Below are positions 35,100-46,517 of a stretch of DNA of 64,000 bases, piece after piece. The translations under genes and the position numbers were made by a program. The DNA lies in assembly GCF_002994745.2 (NCBI RefSeq), contig NC_037094.1, positions 12,833,001-12,897,000 of the forward strand. The letters run 5' to 3'. This DNA is from Rosa chinensis. Taxonomy: Eukaryota > Streptophyta > Magnoliopsida > Rosales > Rosaceae. The notes beneath the pieces are model-generated. The model saw only the letters and a program-made list of their open reading frames with translations. It ran no database searches and was not told the origin of the DNA. How positions within the stretch are numbered: position 1 is the stretch's first letter; every line of letters starts with the position of its first letter.

Positions 35100-36392
35100 A
35101 TGGCAACCATAATCACATTACTGCTATTGTTCTTCTCCTTCTTCTTCTTCTTCCTTCCTCACATAGCAGCTACAACCTGCGGCGCATCAGCATGCGCTGC
35201 CAGCGGCCCGTCAGTTCGATTCCCATTCCGGCTAACTGATCGCCAGCAAACGGGTTGTGGGTATTCCGGTAAGTTTGGTGTATCGTGCAACGGACACAAA
35301 CAAACCATTCTTAACCTCCCATCTTCCGGAAACTTCACGGTTGAGAGCATCAGTTACAAGGACCAACTCGTGTGGATCAACGACCTCGACAACTGCATCT
35401 TCAAGCGGTTTCTTGACAAGGACTTCAGTCTCATAGGTTCACCCTTCCAGTACGCACTTGACCTTCAAGAGTACACCTTCTACAAATGTTCGCCCCAACT
35501 TGTGCCACTGTGGTCTCCCATCTCCTGTCTCAGCAGTGACAACTCTGAGGTCATTGGCGTAGCGAGCTGGTCAACGTTATCGAGATCACCTTCTCCCTAT
35601 TGTGATGTGATTACCAGAGCTTTGGTTCCAGCAAAAAGTTATGAGTTGGGGAATTCTGACTTTGGTGTGGGGCTGACTTGGAAGGAGCCTGATTGTCGTT
35701 CTTGTGAAGCAAGTGGTAAGGTTTGTGGGTTTCAGAATGGTTCACAGTCGAAAATTCACTGCTCTAGTACTCTATCTTATGGTACGACTTATTCTCAGCT
35801 TATATAATCTGATATGCTATGTTGACGAATTAGGAATTAATTAGGATTACATGTTCATTTGAATAAATAATGATTAAAGCTATGTATGAATGTTCCAATT
35901 TGAATATTAATTGCAAACTCTTCAGGTCTCTCAAAAGCTACGAAGTATGGCATAGCGATTGGCGTATTAATTCCAGGGCTATTATCCATTACCTGTTGTG
36001 CACTTTATGTCTCAGCCCCGAGAAGGGATCATGGTCGAATCCAAGAATCTACCACCGAATTATCCGGTACTGTAACTAATCGTCAACCTCAAGTATTCAT
36101 AGCAGGCCTTGATGGTCAGACAATTGAGTCATATCCCAAGACTCAACTCAGCGAGAGGTTGGAATTGCCTGACCCTAATGACAAAACTTGTCCAATATGT
36201 CTGGGTGAGTACCAACCGAAGGAAACTCTGAGGACTATACCAGAATGTAACCATTATTTCCATGCTAATTACATTGACGAATGGCTTAGAAAAAATCCGA
36301 CATGCCCGCTTTGTCGCAATCTACCCGGTCTTTGTCGAAATCCACTAGAGGTGTCATCAGTGAGACCACGTGATGATTATGCTATATATTAA
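35100..36392 (+). CDS. RING-H2 ATL21/22-like protein, copy 4 (RING zinc ligand Cys to Tyr)
   Basis: Exon 1 is 35100-35781 and exon 2 is 35926-36392, with a phase-1 intron of 144 bp. It encodes 382 aa. ATG 35100 is used; the frame upstream has no ATG. Residues 1-23 are a signal peptide. The ectodomain has GPSVRFPFRL, CGYSGKFGVSCNG, LPSSGNFTVESISY, SCLSSDNSEVIGV and KEPDCRSCEAS. The membrane helix at about 235-255 is followed by GQTIESYPKTQL. In the RING, C316, C319, C335, H337, H340, C354 and C357 are present, but the sixth ligand is Tyr343 (HANYIDEW where siblings have HANCIDEW; codon TAC at 36270-36272). This should impair zinc binding and ligase activity. A small CRN-LP repeat follows the RING (CRNLPG/LCRNPLE). 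It may be a dead or dominant-interfering form. Confidence 0.88.
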
Positions 36393-36982
36393 TGAACAGA
36401 TTAAATATAGTTTTGTATTTTGACAGGAATAGCAAATTAATTGGGTAGATATATAAACTAAAATCAATTCTTTGAATAGATGTACTTCCTAGTATATCAA
36501 TTGCTGTATGTTTGAAACATTGAAGCCATGGTAAAGCTTAATGATCTTTTTGTTATGTAACATGTACACAAACACAGAGCCTATTTGAGGCCTTTTATCA
36601 AATAATGGTAGAACTGGTAGCAAGAAATTCTTCTACTCCCGTTATCCATGCGTGCTAGTATTATTTTTTTTATCCACTTTTTACTTCAACTTTTATATAT
36701 TCTTGTACTATGTAGTTCTAAAGGAAAAGACTATTACTCTCGCGAATCCATTGACACCTAGAAGATAGAGATGATTCCTCATCAATCTTCTCATGCTTGG
36801 CATATACAAACAAGGATGTCTTTTTTCGGCAACAACCGGTGCTTAAGGTGCATGAGACCTGCATAATTAATAATAATCTTAATGTATTATTATGGTTACT
36901 ATGTCTATGTTATTTTGGTTTTATTTGGTGTATGGCCATAAATAGCCAAATGGTGGTCTAACTTTCACCACCTACAGCTCTC
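36393..36982. other. spacer between copies 4 and 5
   Basis: The intergenic distance is only 590 bp. It contains the 3' UTR of copy 4 and the promoter of copy 5. I see no transposon. Confidence 0.5.
36937..36944 (+). promoter_or_regulatory. putative TATA box of copy 5
   Basis: CATAAATA lies 39 bases before the ATG at 36983. This would give a very short leader. It is a plausible but unproven TATA element. Confidence 0.35.
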
Positions 36983-38777
36983 ATGACTACCTTGGAAATC
37001 ATCATCACCTTCTCCATCTTGTTTTTCCTTTTTCCGAATCAAACATCAGCAACCTGTCATGAAACAAGATGCAAGGCCAAGGAACCATGGGTACGATTCC
37101 CTTTTCAACTACTAAGAGAAGGCCAAGACTTGGATTGTGGCTATGATCGAGGATTTGATCTCTCCTGCAGCAACCACCATAAGCGAACTATCCTCACTCT
37201 CCCATCTTCGAGAGACTTCATCGTGAAGGACATCAACTACATCGACCATATCATATGGATCGACGATCCCGGAAGCTGCTTCCCTAAGAGGCTCATGGAC
37301 CATGACTTCAGTCTTGTGGACTCACCCTTCTCATACTTTTACGGCCTCGAAAGCTACGTGTTCCTCAACTGTTCGTCGACGTCCCGGGAAGAGATACTAG
37401 CACCGTCTTCACCAATTGATTGCCTCAGTAGTGAGGACTACAAGGTCATAGCTGTGCAGTCTACTTGGTTCTATGCTGATCTTAATACATCAAGTACTTC
37501 ATTGAGGCCACTGGCTCAGACATCGTTATCCAGTCTTTGTTCCGTGATCTCCACAGCTATGATTCCACTGTCAGGTTCATTTGACGGGTGGGATCTTAAC
37601 TTTGGTGTTCGGTTGGCATGGGACATGCCCGATTGTCGTCTATGCGAAGCAAGCGGGAGATTATGTGGGTTTGATGTTGCTACAACTTCGCAAGTTGTTG
37701 TGTGCTCTGGACTTTCAAATTCAGGTAATGTTTCAAGAGTAATACATACTACTGCATGCGAGACAATATATACTATTTAATTTGTCACGTTTGATGATCG
37801 ATACATGTTATGTTGATGGAGTTTAAATCGGAGATGAATATGATTTTTCTCACGTTAGATTCATCGCATGTCAATTTTGTGGCGAATTTCCTAGAGCTGG
37901 AATATGATATGTACAGAGTTTTTGTTGTATAATTATATCTTGCACATGCATAGGTTCAGATGGACATTGTGTGATTATGATAATATATACTTGAATAATC
38001 ATTAGCTACGTTCTTATATACTTTGATAAATGACATATGATTGAAATTATAATTGTTCAGATAACATAATTAAAAACACAAAATCAACACCAAAAAAAAA
38101 AAAGATTCAATGGACAATTTCTCTTGCTGCATATATATAACACACAGATATACACACAGAGAGTATCTTAGATATTATCTTGCATTTCTTGCTAGTCCCC
38201 TTGCTTACTATAGCTATTTGTTTGTTAAACAAAATTCCTTTGCACCCTATAAATTACAATGAAACTTAACGGAATGAAACTGAATATTATCGTTTCAGTA
38301 CACCAGAGCAAATCAGGCGTCTCTTTCCGTCTCTCAACTGCAACATACATAGGCGGGGGAATGCTTGTGCTATTGTTCATCTGCGTGTTTGCAATATGTT
38401 GTTTTGCTAAACCACCTAGCGATGTACCCACCACAGAATGGTTGGCGGTAACAAATCATCAACATCAACGAACTCCTTCGGCATTGGCGCTCAATAGTGT
38501 GACTACCGAAGCATATCCCAAGACTCAACTTGGTGATGAGAGTTTGGAACTGCCTAACCCCAATGAAAAAACTTGTGCAATATGTTTGTGCGAGTACCAG
38601 CGAAAGGAAACAATAAAGACTATACCACGATGCAACCATTACTTTCATGTTACTTGCATAGATGAGTGGTTTAAAACGAATGTGACGTGCCCACTTTGCC
38701 GAAACCCACCGAACAATGAGGGGCTTGGTTTCCCTGGACAACCTTTGCAAGATATGAGTGTTGGTTTCTCTCTGTAG
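36983..38777 (+). CDS. RING-H2 finger ATL21/22-like membrane protein, copy 5 (intact)
   Basis: Exon 1 is 36983-37724 and exon 2 is 38317-38777. An in-frame alternative acceptor at 38298 would start exon 2 at 38299 and add 6 residues; 38317 aligns best with siblings. The product is about 400 aa. It has a signal peptide (TTLEIIITFSILFFLFP), then GUB_WAK_bind motifs EPWVRFPFQL, CGYDRGFDLSCSNH and LPSSRDFIVKDINY, then WAK-associated motifs DCLSSEDYKVIAV, LCSVIST and DMPDCRLCEAS. A membrane helix (MLVLLFICVFAICCFA) and TEAYPKTQL follow. The RING-H2 has all ligands: C334, C337, C353, H355, H358, C361, C372 and C375. It is a predicted plasma-membrane or endomembrane E3 ligase with a wall-facing ectodomain. 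Ligand and substrate are unknown. Confidence 0.9.
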
Positions 38778-39185
38778 TTGTACTAGTTCCCGGCATGAAT
38801 AGATCGACACTTAAGCTATAAATCTCTATTAATGCTAAACTCGTTTTATTTTTAAAATGACAGATGCTTAGATGATATTCACGTTCAGGGCCGGCCCAAG
38901 CCCAAATCAAGCAAGGCAGCCGTCTTAATGAGGCCTCACAGTGAAAAGAGTCCATGTTAGCTTACTCCATAAAAGTCCAAAATGAATTAAACTAAAACAT
39001 GGGCCTCACGAATTGGGGTGATTTTGCCACTATTTATGGACAACGTGTGGGTTTTTTGTTTTTGGTAGACTGTGATTTTCAATAATTCATTAGTATATAC
39101 TAAAATTTATAGTTGACATATACTTGACATATACTGTTATACAGGTCTAGTTATTCATCGCCCACCTAGCTATATAGCTAGTCAT
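38778..39185. other. spacer with a lone hAT-like terminus
   Basis: CAGGGCCGGCCCAAG at about 38886 is closely related to the left TIR of the hAT at 29606. No matching right end or TSD was found, so it is a truncated relative or a decayed copy. The rest is AT-rich. Confidence 0.4.
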
Positions 39186-41590
39186 ACGGCAACCTCAATA
39201 TTATGTTCTCATTCTTCTCCTTCTTCTACTTCTTCTTACTTCCTCAAATAGTAGCTACCACATGTGGTGTGATGCGCTCAAAGCAAGCGCATAATTTAAC
39301 CCTGAAAATATCGTTAGTAGTATAAGTAAATAGGGATCGTTCTATTCCGGGGATTGAAGGTACACCTGTCATTGTCAAACAATTAAACAATTAAAATTAA
39401 AACAAAGTATAATATTCACAAATATATTCACAACTATAAACATTATTTAAGAAAAAAGGGGGGATTTTGTTTTTGGATTTTCGAAAATAACACTAAGTTA
39501 ACAAAATAATTAAAATGCAAAAACATAAAAATACGAATGGAATGAGAGAACAAAGATCAAAATCGAAACATATGATTAAAATTGATTCAAACCCTAATAT
39601 TGTTCATCTAAGTCATGAGAGAGGAGTTGATCATGTGAAACGTTAAAAGCAAACAATTTCCCATATTTTACTTTTCAATGCTAATTAACCTAAGCGAAAG
39701 CACCTAGATCAATCCTATCAAACATGCATTCAAGCACTAGAAAGCTAGTTAATCACAACATGTTTAATGCATTACACATAAAGAAAGGCTATCAACTCAA
39801 GTGTACAACTTAGTATGGAAAAGTCCACCTAATTGCAATCCTCTTTAATTAAATTCGGTCTTTGTGCAAAACCTTTACTACTTTGATTCAAGTTTACACA
39901 AAATGAAAAGTCGATTTCATGTTCTTAAACCTAGCACCATTCATATCAAAACCCTACGTGTTTGCAACCACATAAGATTAAAACACAAAGGATATCTATA
40001 ACGCAAATTTAATTAAACAAACCCACATAAGCAACTCTCGAATCACAATATATGAATCTGAAAATATCAATTAATTATAAAAATTCCAGAAATAATACTT
40101 TGTTCATACATATATGTCAACTAGAACAAAACCAACGAAATCAAAGCAAAGGTTACAAAGGAGAATCGGATTACACCGTGAGATGGAGATGAGATGAACG
40201 AATTGAGGATGTAGTCTCTTGAATCTCGAAAGCAAGCTTCAAGGATAATGATGGAGGATGATGCTCACGGCAATTCTTCTTCTCCCTTGGCCTTGCTTGA
40301 ACTCGTGGCTTGCTCTAGAGGGTGGAAAGGAAAATGGAAAGGAAAATGGAAAGGAAATGGAGAGACAAGGAGATGGAATTGATGAAGGAATGTGTGTTAT
40401 GGATTCAGAAATTGGTGACTAAGGAAAATGGAGAGGAAATGGTGAGACAAGGAGATGAAATGGATGAAGGAATATGTTTTAGAATGAGAGGAGAAGGTGT
40501 TTATATAGGGAAGAAAAAGAAGAGTGAAATGATGAGTGGAAGAAAAATAATGAAAGTGGTGTATGAAAGTGATTTGTAGAATATGGAAAAGAAAGAGAAA
40601 TGATGAAATGAAAGCAAAGCATGAAGGTGCAGCAACATGGAAGTGATGATGATCTATTAAAGAGATTGTAGAAAAAATATATCCAAGGAAAAAGAGAAAA
40701 GCATCTAGCTTTCTTCATGTGGGTGGGAAACATGAATATGTGGTGTTGAGCTGTTTTCAGGTCAGTTTCTGCCCCTTTATTCCTTCAATTATTTCTCCAT
40801 CAAAACTTCATATTGGGCCTCCGATTTCTTCATATCAAATGTTCCTCTATGAGTGTAGATCATCCTGACAAATTTTCAGAGCTTCAATCCATGTGGTTGG
40901 GCCGGAAATGCTGCTGGACCTCTTACAGATCCAGTTTTCCCGTTTTGCTTCTGTAGAAAATTGGGCTGATTGTTTGAAGGCCTTCCACTCATATTTTGCT
41001 CTGGCACTCTTCATAAGAAATGATCATTTGGGTGTCTAGAATGGATCTGGAAGGTTTCAGCTCATTTGAAGTTCATTTGGTCAGGCGGCCGCTCCTTCTT
41101 CTTTGCTTGGCTTGGTTTCTCCTAGCCGGAGTAGGAATATGTGTAAAATTGATCTTTTAGTACATTTCCATTTTTCTCCATCATTTCCAGGTAATTATGG
41201 ACCTAAAGCTCATTTCACCTTCATCTACTCCAATGTACCTAAAAATAGAAATTGAATTAAAAATCGATTCAGTTAAGGAATTAACTAAGCAAAATGTGAG
41301 GAATTAACTATTAAAATATCACATTAAAATGCTCCTATCATGGTGGTTCCAAATGCTCTTCCGACGGACCATCAATATGATTAGCATTTTGGCTAACTTA
41401 TCACCAACCACCAGGTTGTGGATATTCCATTAATTATGCAACAGACAAAAACAAACCATTCTCACTCTCCCATTTTCCAGGAACTTCACCGTCAAAAGCA
41501 TCCGTTACAACGACCAGTTCGTGTGGATCAATGACCGCGACAACTGTATCCCCAAGTGGTTCCTCCATTGCTCTGGTTCTTCATCTTATG
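39186..41590 (+). pseudogene. RING-H2 ATL21/22-like pseudogene, copy 6 (exon 1 only)
   Basis: The first part, 39186-39269, aligns with the start of copy 4, but the initiator is ACG instead of ATG. After the 2.1 kb solo LTR, homology resumes at 41346 (CGGSKCSSDGP). There the first codon of the RFPF motif has become TGA. It continues through CGYS and RYNDQFVWIND to PKWFL and then jumps directly to HCSGSSSYG and the exon-1 splice donor at 41591. This internal deletion removes most of the WAK-associated part. No matching exon 2 follows before the next retroelement. Confidence 0.85.
39270..41340. mobile_element. solo LTR, 2.07 kb, TSD TGGTG, in copy 6
   Basis: It begins TGATGCGCTCAAAGC and ends GCTCCTATCA. 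The 5-bp duplication TGGTG lies at 39265-39269 and 41341-41345. Removing it rejoins the pseudogene reading (CGG-SKC). A minisatellite-like GGAAAATGGAAAGG stretch lies at about 40320-40450. No pol coding is present. Superfamily is uncertain, probably gypsy. Confidence 0.85.
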
Positions 41591-41599
41591 GTATGTCTT

Positions 41600-42867
41600 C
41601 GTTATACATTGAGAATAGGGATTACAGTGTTCACTTGGTGACCCAGTGAATATCATCATATGTTGGATTTAATATCAAGAGTTAAAACTGCTGCCTCTGA
41701 AAATCACATTGGCCAAGATAGCCGAGAGATCAAGGAACAAACGTCCTTCTCGATGAATATATTGCGGGGCGTGCCAGCACACGGTCAAGAGGCCAAGTGA
41801 TATTGCGGGGCGACATCTTTTGGCATGCCCAATGTCGTTGTTCTTAGGATGCAATTTAATCGAGCACAAAATGATTTATGTGAGTCGGCCAACATGGCTA
41901 CAATTATCAAAATTATAGTTTGGAGCAACTTAATATCGGCCGAGGTTTACTACCAAACCTTCGGCCAAAATATGAATGGCCAATTGAGCCATGGTAATTG
42001 GCAAGGTTATAATTCTAATATAGATATGTATGAGCCAACTAACAATTCTATCGGCCAAAATTGTTACTCTCAATTGGCCAATAAAAATTATCATGAGCTG
42101 AGGAATACCAATGATTTCAAGTATGGTCAATATAACTAAGATAGTTAATATGGTAACAGTTTGTCTAACCCTACATATGGCTACAATGGGTTATGCATCA
42201 ATGGTAACCAATATGGTTATACTTCGGCATATGGTTGTAATGGACAAAGTTATGGCTTCAACCAATTCAACTTTGGTCAAGTTAAGCCACAAGCTTATAA
42301 CGGAATTGTTCGGAACCAAGTTTCAAGAGATCAAAATGCTAATGCTAGTTTGAATGGTAGAACTGATCAGACCAAATTAAATGTTGAGGAACCTCAAGAC
42401 TTTAGAGAAGTTGCCAAGGAAATTGTGGTTAAAGTTTGGGCTAATTGGCCAACCCACCCTTATCAGCCCCCCACTACAAGACTTACATGGCAACATTTTT
42501 TGTCTCCCAAAGAAGTTCCAAAACAAGTGGAAGTGATAAGCCTAGTAGGTCAAGAAGTAGGAAATTTCGATAAAATATAGCATATAGTAATGAAGAAGAA
42601 TTCGAAGTAAAAGAGATATGTCAGAAAGAAGTCATTGATTCGCCAATTTGTTGGAGAAGGTTTGATGAACCAAATTTTATCTTCAACATAAAGCCATTCC
42701 ACGATACATATAAAGACGATTCACCAAATTACGACTATAATGATCATGAGCTTGGGAGGCTCATTGATCACCATTTGGTAAAGCATGAGGTTCCTACACT
42801 TGAAGAAACCATGTATATTGACATGGTGTACTTACAGGTGCATTTGCCAAAGCATAATTAGCTATAA
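41600..42867 (+). mobile_element. retroelement-like fragment of uncertain class
   Basis: Between the end of copy 6 and the gypsy LTR lie degenerate plus-strand frames. Two at 41825-42139 and 42161-42580 are rich in Asn, Tyr, Gln and Gly (NPTYGYNGLCINGNQYGY). A later stretch has HELGRLIDHHLVKHEVPTLE. Composition and context suggest an internal region of a plant retroelement, but no catalytic domain can be assigned. Confidence 0.4.
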
Positions 42868-43333
42868 TGAGCCACGCTCATGCTACCTCCAGAGGTACCA
42901 ACGACCATCAAGGGTGTGACTTACGGAAACACCACCATATAGGCTATCGCCTAAGCCCCGGCTCACCCTCAGTCCGCCGCCAACGCGCCTCGCCAAGACA
43001 GTATTAGAAGCTCCAGAAGCTTGGAACTGAAGCATATTAGTCCCACATCGAAAACATGGAAGTTGACAGCCTCTTCCTCACCTATAAAAGGTTCTCTCAT
43101 CTCTCCTCATTAATCACGCATTTACTACTTACCTACTGTTATTCTGTCAACACAAATACATTGACTAACTTAGGCATCAGAGAAGAGAAGGCCGCCCAAC
43201 GTGGTTTCCCTTTGACGCCCTTTGTATTTTACTTGACAGGTAGCGGAAGTATTGATCATATCACAAGTAGCGTTCCGCCCATCGGACTAGCGTTAACTAA
43301 GATTTAGCCACCGCTAAATCTTAAACATTAACA
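42868..43333 (+). repeat. 5' LTR of a truncated Ty3/gypsy element
   Basis: It starts TGAGCCACGCTCATGC and ends ACATTAACA. A TATA-like CCTATAAAAGG lies near 43080. It is followed immediately by TTGGCGCCGTCTGTGGGAAC, a typical plant gypsy primer-binding site. The 3' LTR is missing. Confidence 0.65.
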
Positions 43334-43353
43334 TTGGCGCCGTCTGTGGGAAC
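43334..43353 (+). other. gypsy primer-binding site
   Basis: TTGGCGCCGTCTGTGGGAAC directly follows the LTR. TGGCGCC-type sites prime minus-strand synthesis in many plant gypsy elements. Confidence 0.65.
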
Positions 43354-43499
43354 CCTTGAACAAAAGGCCATCTCACCACAACAATCACCATGACCAACGG
43401 TAGCGGGGGAAATGCTGAGGAGCAGGTGGATCAATCTACCAACCCCCATCCCACCAACCCGTAGCTAACGTTAACCATGTACTATTCAACACTTCGGTC

Positions 43500-45429
43500 A
43501 ACCCTAATGTGGAACCCCAAGGCTCATCCCAGGTCCCGCTGACCCAAACTGCAGCGGAGACTCGACCAGGCAGCAGTCGCCCACCAAGCCAGGACCTCGC
43601 CGCTCTATATGAACTGGCATTGGCGGACCTTCATAAGGCAAACAGGGAGTGCGAACAAGAGTGCAGAGAAAAGGCCAAGACCCAAAAGCAGGTGGCTATG
43701 CTGATGTCAAGATTCGACGAACTAAAGAAGGTGCTAGAGGAAAATGTTAACCCAGCACAGAGCGAACAATCGAGAAGCACCAGACCCAGTCGACCCAATA
43801 CAGGCGGATTGGTACCCGTACCAATCAAACAGATGCAGGTACCGCTGAACCCATCAAAACTATTAGGAATGGGCCCACCACCCCTACCCCGACTAATGTT
43901 GGAGCAAGAAGCGGAGTCACAGCTGCATACCAACCACTCGGCGGCTAAGGCTAGAACTAAAGGTAATCCACCTGTCCCCAAGCGGGAACTGGTCCAGCGG
44001 AATCTCCAGGCGGGACCCGCTGGCGACGCAACAGCCCTAATCCTAGAAAGGATGCAATAGTTAGAACAAAGGCTAATCCGGGCGGAGGCAGGTGCCCCAG
44101 CGCCAATCCCAAATCCACTCTTTGAATCCAAGCCATGGTCATTCACCGCCAGGATCCTGCAAGCCTCAGACCAGCACATGCAAAGACACCAAAGATGTCA
44201 CTTTACAGCGGCATGAATGACCCCTTCATCCTTGTGGACACCTTCAAAAAAGTCACTAATAACAAGGGATTTGATGACACCACCCTCTGCCACTTGTTCA
44301 GCGAAACATTAGATAGTGAGGTAATGAACTGATTCTTTGAATGCCTGCCAGGATCCATCGACTCATTCCATGCACTGTCCAATGCTTTCCTTTCTCGATT
44401 CATTATGTTGGCCACCAGACATCACAACATAACTCAACTGTTTAACATCAAGCAGAGAGCAGAGGAAACATTGAAGGCATTCGTCACTAGGTGGTGAGCG
44501 GCAGCATCTCAATGCAGCGATCTTGATAAAACAATGGCATTGGCAGCCTTCAAGCAAGGACTCCTAAAGGGACCATTTCTCTATCATCTCAATTACAATC
44601 ATCCAAATGCTGCATATGACCATGTCATGAGTGAGGCCGTCATCCACGCACAGGAAAAATTCATCACGTACGGAGAAACCCCACCATCACCGCCAACACC
44701 GGCAAAGTCCACTCAGCCTTCCTCCAACCATCAGGAGACAACTAACAAAACCTCTGCTACGCCGCCAATTGATAAGAAAAGAGTATGGCAATATGACAAC
44801 TACCAAAGCAAGCGGCAAAAGGACTAACACTACCATAAGGGCAACCGCTTATTCCACGGGGATAACCATAACAAATAGACAGATTCCTCCCAAAGGTACG
44901 CAGTGTTTACAGTCCTCACAGCCTTGTATGAAGAGATATATGACCAGTGCAAAGACGAGATCCCACCGCCACCCACAAGAAAGTACCCAAGAGTGGGAAA
45001 ACCAAGAAACATCGGCAAGTGGTGTAAATACCACGAGGACAGCGGCACATCACCAACAATTGCAATGCTCTCAAAACAGCAATTGAGACTTTATACCGTG
45101 ATGGTAAGTTGAAACAGTTCAAGGTGCAGCAACCGCCATTAGTGGTCACCAACATCGAGCCCATGTGCCACATCAACACCATCGACGACGGTGCCCCAAT
45201 CACCAACATGTTTCATAGGGAAAGAAAGCATTATGCTCGCGCTAACCACCCCAAAAAAATTTGCAACATCCGCTATGAGAGATCCGCTAAACTCCCAAAG
45301 TTTGGTTGGGAACCCATCACCTTCTAGGAGGAGGAGGAGCACGGAGTGCATCTGCCCCACGACGATCCATTCTTGATCGACGCCATGTTTGATAAATGGT
45401 CCATGAGAAGGGTCTCTATTGACAGCGGA
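43500..45429 (+). pseudogene. Ty3/gypsy gag fragment, cut in the protease
   Basis: Degenerate gag: first a coiled, charged N-terminal part (ALYELALADLHKANRECEQE), then the Retrotrans_gag domain with DPFILVDTFKKVTNNKGFD, DSFHALSNAFLSRF and LFNIKQRAEETLKAFVTRW. Stops interrupt at two places. A short Cys/His-containing piece, KWCKYHEDSG, and then DKWSMRRVSIDSGS, the beginning of the aspartic protease, follow. Homology stops there at about 45429, at the join with array copy 7. RT, RNase H and integrase are missing. Confidence 0.8.
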
Positions 45430-46460
45430 TCAACTACACCAACCAAAGCATTTGGATTAACGACCAGAAAAAGTACATCCCCAAGCGGTTACTCGCCAAC
45501 GACTTTCGTCTTACAGGCTCTCCCTTCTAATTTGAGCATGGCCTAGAAAACTACACCTTTTGTAACTGCTTGCCCCAAGCTCCGCTGGTATGGCTTTATA
45601 TGTATCATTCCATCACTTGCCTCAGCAGTGACAACTACAAGGTCATTGCTTTGCCAACGAGGTCATGGAGGTCGCCTCACTCTCTTTGTAACATGATTTC
45701 GATAGCTATGGTCCCGATCATAAATTATGAGTGGCTTGACACTGACTTTGGTGTGAGGTTGACATGGGGCGCGCCTGATTGTTGTTCTTGTGAATCGAGT
45801 GGTCGAGTTTATGGGTTTAAGAATGTTTCCAGTTTGCAACTTGACTGCTCTACGCCAACTAGTGGTACAATATTTATTTTAGTGATTGATGTTCTATTTT
45901 ATCTGATATGAAATATGTTAACAAACGGGAATCAGGGTGACAATTAAGTCTCTTCAACATTCAAATGCTGACATCCATGGTCATGACCTAATTTAAATAC
46001 TGCAAATTTAGGGTTTTCAAGTCTCTCAAATGCCGAAAAGTTCCTGTTACTAATAAGCGTGAGAGTTCCAGGGCTAGTGTGCATCACTATGTTCGCACTT
46101 TATATTTACATCTTAATCAGGGACCTTGGTCTCATCAATGAGCCCATCACAGAATTATCCAGTGTAACCATTCCACAGATTCATGTCGTTATAACAGGCC
46201 TTAATGATCTAACCATTGAATCATATCTGAAGACTCAACTTGGCGAGAAATGGGAATTTCCAAGTCCCGAGGACAGCACTTGCCCAATATGTTTATGCAA
46301 GTACCAACCCAAGGAAACTATAAGGACAATACCTGAATGCAATCATCATTTTCATGCCAATTGCATTGATGAATGGCTCAGAAAGAATCCTACGTGCCCA
46401 GTTTGTCGAAAAGTTCCGCAGAAGGATAACAAAACAAGTCTCTCCCCAATTGAGACATGA
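45430..46460 (+). pseudogene. RING-H2 ATL21/22-like pseudogene, copy 7 (5'-truncated, RING intact)
   Basis: It resumes from mid exon 1 at NYTNQSIWIND. The exon-1 donor is at 45865 and homology continues in 46021-46460. A TAA stop lies at 45528-45530. The splice acceptor is mutated: CAA at 46018-46020 where siblings have CAG. The N-terminal signal peptide and first half of GUB_WAK_bind are lost at the retroelement junction. The second exon keeps the membrane helix (LLLISVRVPGLVCITMFALY), LTIESYLKTQL and a complete RING-H2 with ligands in CPIC, CNHHFH, NC and CPVC, ending with a TGA at 46458-46460. The ectodomain cannot be translated as a receptor. A truncated RING-only peptide is conceivable but not supported by an obvious promoter. 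Confidence 0.85.
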
Positions 46461-46517
46461 TTCATTTGGATTCTTTGATCATCATTATTTGAAATGTATT
46501 TTTGTGTACTTGATCTT

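Noticed and set aside
40322..40579. MERKMERKMERK open frame
   Set aside because: It comes from a GGAAAATGGAAAGG simple repeat within the solo LTR and has no domain.
43631..44179. 182-codon minus-strand frame
   Set aside because: It is antisense to the gypsy gag, which has clear family motifs on the plus strand.
41346..46460. Copies 6 and 7 as halves of one gene split by a single retrotransposon
   Set aside because: They overlap in the WIND region, and copy 6 has its own exon-1 donor, so they are separate copies. No TSD brackets the insert.
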